The translations under genes and the position numbers were made by a program. The notes under the pieces are model-generated. The model did no database searches. It had not been told where the DNA came from and saw only the letters and a program-made list of their open reading frames with translations. Positions 5,088 through 7,760 of a DNA stretch of 7,760 nt are shown here, piece by piece. Positions within the stretch are counted from its first letter, which is position 1. Every line of letters starts with the position of its first letter. Source of the DNA: Ahrensia sp. Its GTDB lineage: Bacteria > Pseudomonadota > Alphaproteobacteria > Rhizobiales > Rhizobiaceae. The DNA is taken from the NCBI GenBank assembly GCA_002698425.1, contig NZXU01000117.1:1-7760 (forward strand), written 5' to 3'.

Positions 5088-7124
5088 CTAGAAGTGGTAG
5101 TTTACGCCGAAGCGCATGATATGCGCCGAAGACCGGTAGGTCATGACGTCCTCGCCGGGATTGCCGCCGTTCTGGTAGTCGGTTGTGACGTCCGGCAGGC
5201 CGACATAGAGATATTCGCCCTTGGCGGAGACGTTCTCGGTCAACGCCACTTCGACGCCGGCACCCGCCGCGATCCCGACCTGGGTCTGGCTGGTGGCGAA
5301 GCCCTCGTCGTCTCCGACATACCAGGACGAATAGTCCGTGCCGGCGAATGCAACGCCGCCGGTGACATAGGCGAGCACATTGCCGCTTGCCAAACCGGCG
5401 CGGCCGCGCAGCGTGGCGAGCCAGTTCCAGCTGGCCTTGTGGACCACATCGAGATTTGTGCCGTCCGTGACATCGAGCTGGTTCTTGAAGCCGGTCCATG
5501 CGACGTCGCCTTCGACGCCGTAGACGAGCGCACCATTCTGGGCGTTCCAGCCGGCGGTCGCGCCGAGCGTGCCGCCCCAGCTTGCCATGTCCGGGGCGTC
5601 GCAAGCCGTCATGCACCACTGATCCGACATTTCGTTGGTGAACAGCGCCGCGCCGCCGACAGCGCCGGCGTAAAGGCCGGACCAGTCAGCCGTCGGCGCC
5701 GCGCGGTGCGGCATGCCGGAGCCGTAGAAGCGATAGTTCAGGCCGAGCCGCACCATGTGAGCGTGTGAACGGTAGGTCATCACGTCCTCTCCGGGCGTGA
5801 CGCGGGGATCACCCGTCCAATCGGTAACCACATCCGGGAAGCCGACGAAGAGATACTCGCCCTTGAATGACCAGCGGTCGCTCATCGCGACTTCCACGCC
5901 GGCGCCCGCGGCAAGCCCGACCTGGGTCTGGCTCGCAAAGAAGCCGCCGTCACGGTATTCGCCCGGAAGATATATGGACGAATAGTCAGTCGCTGCGATG
6001 GCGATGCCGCCGGTAACGTAGGTCAACACGTTTCCGCTTGCCAGTCCGGCCCGGCCTCGAAGCGTGGCCAGCCACTCCCAGGATGCCCGATTCTCTGCCA
6101 GATAGCCGGGATAGAACGTATCCATGCTGTTTTCGAAATTCGTCCAGCTGATGTCGCCCTCAACGCCGTAGACAAAAGCGCCGACCTGCCGGTTCCAGCC
6201 GGCGGTGGCGCCGATGCCGGCGCCCCAGCTTGCCATGTCGGGTGCGTCGCAGGCCACCACGCACCACTGATCCGACATATCGTTCGCGAACATGCCCGCC
6301 GTTCCGACAAGGCCGACATAGGCGCCTGACCAGTCGGCATCAGGTCCGGCGATTTCGGTCGCGCCACCATAACTGCCGGATCCGTTACCGCCGTAGAGCT
6401 GATAATTCAGCCCGAAGCGCAGCATGTGCAGATCGGAACGGTATACCATGTCGTTTCTGGGATCGATCACGCCGTCAAAATATTGCGTGCGCTGGTCGGG
6501 AAATCCGACATAGAGATACTCCCCCTTTATCGACATCCGGTCGGAAACCGCCCCCTCGACGCCGACGCCCGCCGCAAGGCCGACCTGCGTGTCGCTTGTT
6601 CGGAAACCCTCGTCGTCGTAGGGCGGCACATACCAGGAGGAATAGTCGAGATTGGCGATCGCCACGCCGCCCGTGACATAGGCGAGCACCTTGCCCGCTG
6701 CGACGCCGATCCGACCGCGCAACGTGGCCAGCCAATCCATCGATGCGCGATGTTCCATGAAATAGTCGGGCACGTTGTCGACATCGAGCGAATTCTTGAA
6801 CCCGGTCCAGCTGATGTCGCCCTCGACACCGTAGACGAGCGAGCGGTGCTGCCTGTTCCAGCCGACCGTCAACCCGACGCCGCCACCCCAACTGCCCATA
6901 TCGGCTGCGTCGCAGGCTGTGTTGCACCAATAGTCAGAGGCCTCATTGGTGTACATTCCAACACTGCCGACTGCGCCGAAATAGGCACCGGACCAATCCT
7001 TGTAATGCTGGACAACCGGCTCGACGAAAATCGACGGTTCCGGTGCGAATATCGGATCCGCTGCATGAGCTATCGATATGGAAGCGGCACTTGCGAGCAA
7101 TGTCGCTGCGATCTGACGAACCAT
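5088..7124 (-). CDS. Outer-membrane protein with three tandem Omp25/31-like beta-barrel domains
   Basis: This 678-residue protein starts with a short signal peptide (MVRQIAATLLASAASISIAHA, cleavage near residues 21-22). Three homologous units of about 200 residues follow: 43-244, 264-467 and 480-678. Each begins DWSGxYxG and contains a WC-x3-C motif (C67/C71, C288/C292, C504/C508). Each then has YGVEGDxxW, a WLATLRGRxG strand, AYVTGG or TYVTGG, and a KGEYLYVG strand, and ends in a GLNYxxY-like strand. The protein ends NYHF, the terminal aromatic expected by the outer-membrane assembly machinery. Rhizobial and Brucella Omp25/Omp31 proteins normally have one such unit (about 210-240 residues), so this is roughly three times normal. 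Units 2 and 3 are most alike. Linkers are glycine-rich (245-263) or short (468-479). An open frame continues to 7229, but its extra residues precede the signal peptide and are rejected. The architecture is unusual and the function unknown. A porin or surface structural role is likely. Confidence 0.85.
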   Translation of the reverse strand: MVRQIAATLLASAASISIAHAADPIFAPEPSIFVEPVVQHYKDWSGAYFGAVGSVGMYTNEASDYWCNTACDAADMGSWGGGVGLTVGWNRQHRSLVYGVEGDISWTGFKNSLDVDNVPDYFMEHRASMDWLATLRGRIGVAAGKVLAYVTGGVAIANLDYSSWYVPPYDDEGFRTSDTQVGLAAGVGVEGAVSDRMSIKGEYLYVGFPDQRTQYFDGVIDPRNDMVYRSDLHMLRFGLNYQLYGGNGSGSYGGATEIAGPDADWSGAYVGLVGTAGMFANDMSDQWCVVACDAPDMASWGAGIGATAGWNRQVGAFVYGVEGDISWTNFENSMDTFYPGYLAENRASWEWLATLRGRAGLASGNVLTYVTGGIAIAATDYSSIYLPGEYRDGGFFASQTQVGLAAGAGVEVAMSDRWSFKGEYLFVGFPDVVTDWTGDPRVTPGEDVMTYRSHAHMVRLGLNYRFYGSGMPHRAAPTADWSGLYAGAVGGAALFTNEMSDQWCMTACDAPDMASWGGTLGATAGWNAQNGALVYGVEGDVAWTGFKNQLDVTDGTNLDVVHKASWNWLATLRGRAGLASGNVLAYVTGGVAFAGTDYSSWYVGDDEGFATSQTQVGIAAGAGVEVALTENVSAKGEYLYVGLPDVTTDYQNGGNPGEDVMTYRSSAHIMRFGVNYHF
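5091..5687 (-). repeat. Beta-barrel unit 3 of the outer-membrane protein
   Basis: Encodes residues 480-678, from DWSGLYAG to the terminal NYHF. It carries the C-terminal aromatic needed for outer-membrane insertion of the whole chain. C504 and C508 repeat the CX3C motif. Confidence 0.85.
5724..6335 (-). repeat. Beta-barrel unit 2 of the outer-membrane protein
   Basis: Encodes residues 264-467, from DWSGAYVG to LNYRFY. It shares SDQWC, ACDAPDMASW, RGRAGLASGNVL and GEDVMTYRS with unit 3. That points to a later duplication of these two. Confidence 0.85.
6393..6998 (-). repeat. Beta-barrel unit 1 of the outer-membrane protein
   Basis: Encodes residues 43-244. It begins DWSGAYFG and ends at LNYQLY. 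It has C67 and C71 and the variant SWYVPPYDDEG loop. It is the most diverged of the three units, for example VAAGKV where units 2 and 3 have LASGNV. Confidence 0.85.
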
Positions 7125-7312
7125 TTCGTCCCCCGTCGAAATCAATGCCCCGTCTTCACGCTTACGTGACGTGGGGGAAAAACTCAAGACGAGCCGGCCT
7201 TTACAGAAGATATGTTGCGATGAGGCCACACTATATTTGGGAGGCGCGAAGCGGCATTGTCCCGCCCCGCGGCCAGGACTGCTGAATTTGCATATATCGC
7301 AATCTCAACCGG

Positions 7313-7338
7313 CTTTTTAAAAAGAGGAATTAATTCCT
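7313..7338. promoter_or_regulatory. Two back-to-back perfect palindromes
   Basis: CTTTTTAAAAAG (7313-7324) is followed without a gap by AGGAATTAATTCCT (7325-7338). The second ends on the first T of a promoter-like TTGACG. A further inverted repeat, TTGC-N7-GCAA, lies at 7288-7302. Such sites are typical of dimeric repressor binding, or of an AT-rich upstream promoter element. Which one is not decided by sequence. Confidence 0.5.
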
Positions 7339-7366
7339 TGACGCCGTCACGCTTCTCTGGTAGCCT
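7338..7366 (+). promoter_or_regulatory. Possible sigma-70-type promoter
   Basis: TTGACG (7338-7343) lies 17 bp before TAGCCT (7361-7366), which predicts a transcript start near 7373. The -35 is strong and the -10 only moderate. No protein gene begins within 200 bp downstream. A terminator 30 bp after the -10 suggests a short non-coding transcript. Confidence 0.4.
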
Positions 7367-7372
7367 GTTGGC

Positions 7373-7423
7373 ATAATCGCAGAATTGGGTTCGAGGCCGG
7401 ATGGTTCGCCACGCCGGCTTTTT
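7373..7423 (+). ncRNA. Candidate short small RNA
   Basis: The extent is inferred from the promoter-like pair ending at 7366 and the terminator ending at 7423, giving about 51 nt. It would consist of a ~23 nt single-stranded 5' part and a terminator stem with a UUCG loop. I recognise no known family. It could instead be the end of a longer transcript or have no function. Confidence 0.3.
7396..7423 (+). terminator. Intrinsic terminator
   Basis: GCCGG (7396-7400) pairs with CCGGC (7414-7418). An inner TGG/CCA stem is capped by TTCG, and TTTTT follows immediately (7419-7423). Structure and T-tract make this the clearest plus-strand terminator in the window, yet no plus-strand gene lies just upstream. 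Confidence 0.7.
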
Positions 7424-7484
7424 GTTTGGGTGGTGAGCGGGCTGGATATCTGGTCCTCCGCTTTCGCTCCGGGCGTTCGCGCCT

Positions 7485-7510
7485 CGAAAAGCCAAATCGT
7501 TGGCTTTTCG
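7485..7510. terminator. 11 bp perfect hairpin, possible terminator or operator
   Basis: CGAAAAGCCAA (7485-7495) pairs perfectly with TTGGCTTTTCG (7500-7510) around ATCG. Flanking GCGCC (7479-7483) and GGCGC (7517-7521) extend the symmetry across an internal loop. T residues lie inside the right arm rather than after it, so termination is possible but not typical. Confidence 0.45.
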
Positions 7511-7520
7511 TGAGACGGCG

Positions 7521-7572
7521 CTCACCCCCTCATCCGGCCCTTCGGGCCACCTTCTCCCACGAGGGGAGAAGG
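7521..7572. repeat. Dispersed rhizobial-type intergenic repeat
   Basis: The sequence starting CACCCCCTCATCCGGCCC and ending GAGGGGAGAAGG has the form of a repeat scattered between genes in many Rhizobiales genomes. It contains a GGCCC-TTC-GGGCC hairpin (7536-7548) and a 9 bp stem, CCTTCTCCC/GGGAGAAGG (7550-7558 with 7564-7572). The identification is from memory of the motif. Only one copy lies in this window. Confidence 0.6.
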
Positions 7573-7609
7573 AAGAATGCTTATATTTTCAACGATTTGG
7601 ATCCAGTCC

Positions 7610-7760
7610 ATGAATCAGACTTCCAACTGGCTGGCCCGGGCCTTCGGGCGCGGCCGGACGAGACGTGCCGCGACGCCTTCCGAGGCGAAGGGATGGCCGA
7701 CGGGGTTTATCGCCATGCATGGCGCGGCGGTCGCGTCATGGACATCGGCCTCCTATGGCG
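7610..7760 (+). CDS. Putative GTA/phage-type portal protein, 5' end only
   Basis: Fifty residues are visible before the window ends. They comprise a basic N-terminus (NWLARAFGRGRTRRAA), a short linker, then GFIAMHGAAVASWTSASYG. GTA-type portals have a similar layout: a short variable start, then a phrase like a-L-H-G...P-x-W-T-x-x-x-Y ahead of the conserved A-L-A-R-E-G-Y region, which would fall beyond the edge. The expected partner, the terminase large subunit, lies upstream on the same strand but 4 kb away. ATG at 7610 has only a weak GGA (7 nt) before it. An in-frame ATG at 7577 would have its ribosome site buried in the repeat hairpin. Evidence is limited. It could be an unrelated protein. 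Confidence 0.5.
   Translation, partial: MNQTSNWLARAFGRGRTRRAATPSEAKGWPTGFIAMHGAAVASWTSASYG

Larger units (their letters stand above)
7125..7576. other. 452 bp intergenic region with stacked regulatory-looking structure
   Basis: This region lies between the outer-membrane-protein start and the putative portal. I see no convincing protein gene. It holds back-to-back palindromes (7313-7338), a promoter-like/terminator pair on the plus strand (7338-7423), an 11 bp hairpin (7485-7510) and a dispersed repeat (7521-7572). The stretch around 7281-7340 is clearly more AT-rich than the rest of the window. It must also contain the outer-membrane-protein promoter, which I cannot place securely. Confidence 0.6.

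Noticed and set aside
3593..7124. Cargo carried by an insertion sequence or integrase element
   Set aside because: No transposase, integrase, long terminal inverted repeats or matching flanking direct repeats are visible in the window.
7125..7229. 35-residue N-terminal extension of the outer-membrane protein
   Set aside because: It would put a polar stretch before a typical signal peptide. The ATG at 7124 has a GGGGGA upstream and gives a normal export signal.
7361..7423. Possible tRNA remnant, because of GGGTTCGAGG near 7387
   Set aside because: The T-arm-like bases are not flanked by a fitting acceptor or anticodon stem. The following stem with TTTTT is a terminator.
7184..7525. 113-codon minus-strand open frame in the intergenic region
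   Set aside because: It runs through palindromes, the terminator and the hairpin, and shows no recognisable domain.
7577..7609. Upstream in-frame ATG for the putative portal
   Set aside because: Its only ribosome-site-like sequence is the right arm of the repeat hairpin, with poor spacing. The added residues (LIFSTIWIQS) do not look like a portal start. It is not fully excluded.

Overview
The window is GC-rich bacterial chromosome, most likely from an alphaproteobacterium of the Rhizobiales (Hyphomicrobiales). Four things point there: a terminase and adjoining small protein of the Rhodobacter gene-transfer-agent (GTA) type, an Omp25/Omp31-like outer-membrane protein, a dispersed rhizobial-type intergenic repeat, and a bacterial gamma-butyrobetaine hydroxylase-like gene. 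I cannot name the genus.

Layout. Positions 1-547 hold no gene. They carry two near-identical copies of a ~267 bp tandem repeat, each containing three inverted repeats. A minus-strand gene (564-1685) encodes a TauD/TfdA-family dioxygenase resembling gamma-butyrobetaine hydroxylase, with an intact iron site but a degenerate zinc site. Plus-strand genes at 1882-2322 and 2297-3574 overlap. They look like the small subunit (DNA-binding) and large subunit (ATPase/nuclease) of a GTA or phage terminase. A minus-strand qorB-type NAD(P)H:quinone oxidoreductase (3593-4480) is divergent from an HxlR-family regulator (4578-5030), with direct and inverted repeats in the 97 bp between them. This arrangement is the same as E. 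coli ytfG/ytfH and resembles Corynebacterium qor2/qorR. A minus-strand gene (5088-7124) encodes a signal peptide followed by three tandem copies of an Omp25/31-like beta-barrel domain of ~200 residues. The 452 bp that follow hold back-to-back palindromes, a promoter-like/terminator pair that may make a small RNA, a long hairpin and a rhizobial-type repeat. A plus-strand gene then starts at about 7610 and runs off the end. It looks like the start of a GTA-type portal protein.

How it fits together. In known GTA and related phage clusters the terminase is followed directly by the portal. Here the two appear to be separated by about 4 kb of unrelated cargo: a redox-stress oxidoreductase with its regulator, and a triplicated outer-membrane protein. 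The cargo genes have their own regulatory regions, and strong hairpins lie on both sides. The window can be read as a GTA head-gene cluster split between packaging motor and portal. This depends on the portal call, which rests on only 50 residues. The dioxygenase on the left is metabolic and independent of the packaging genes.
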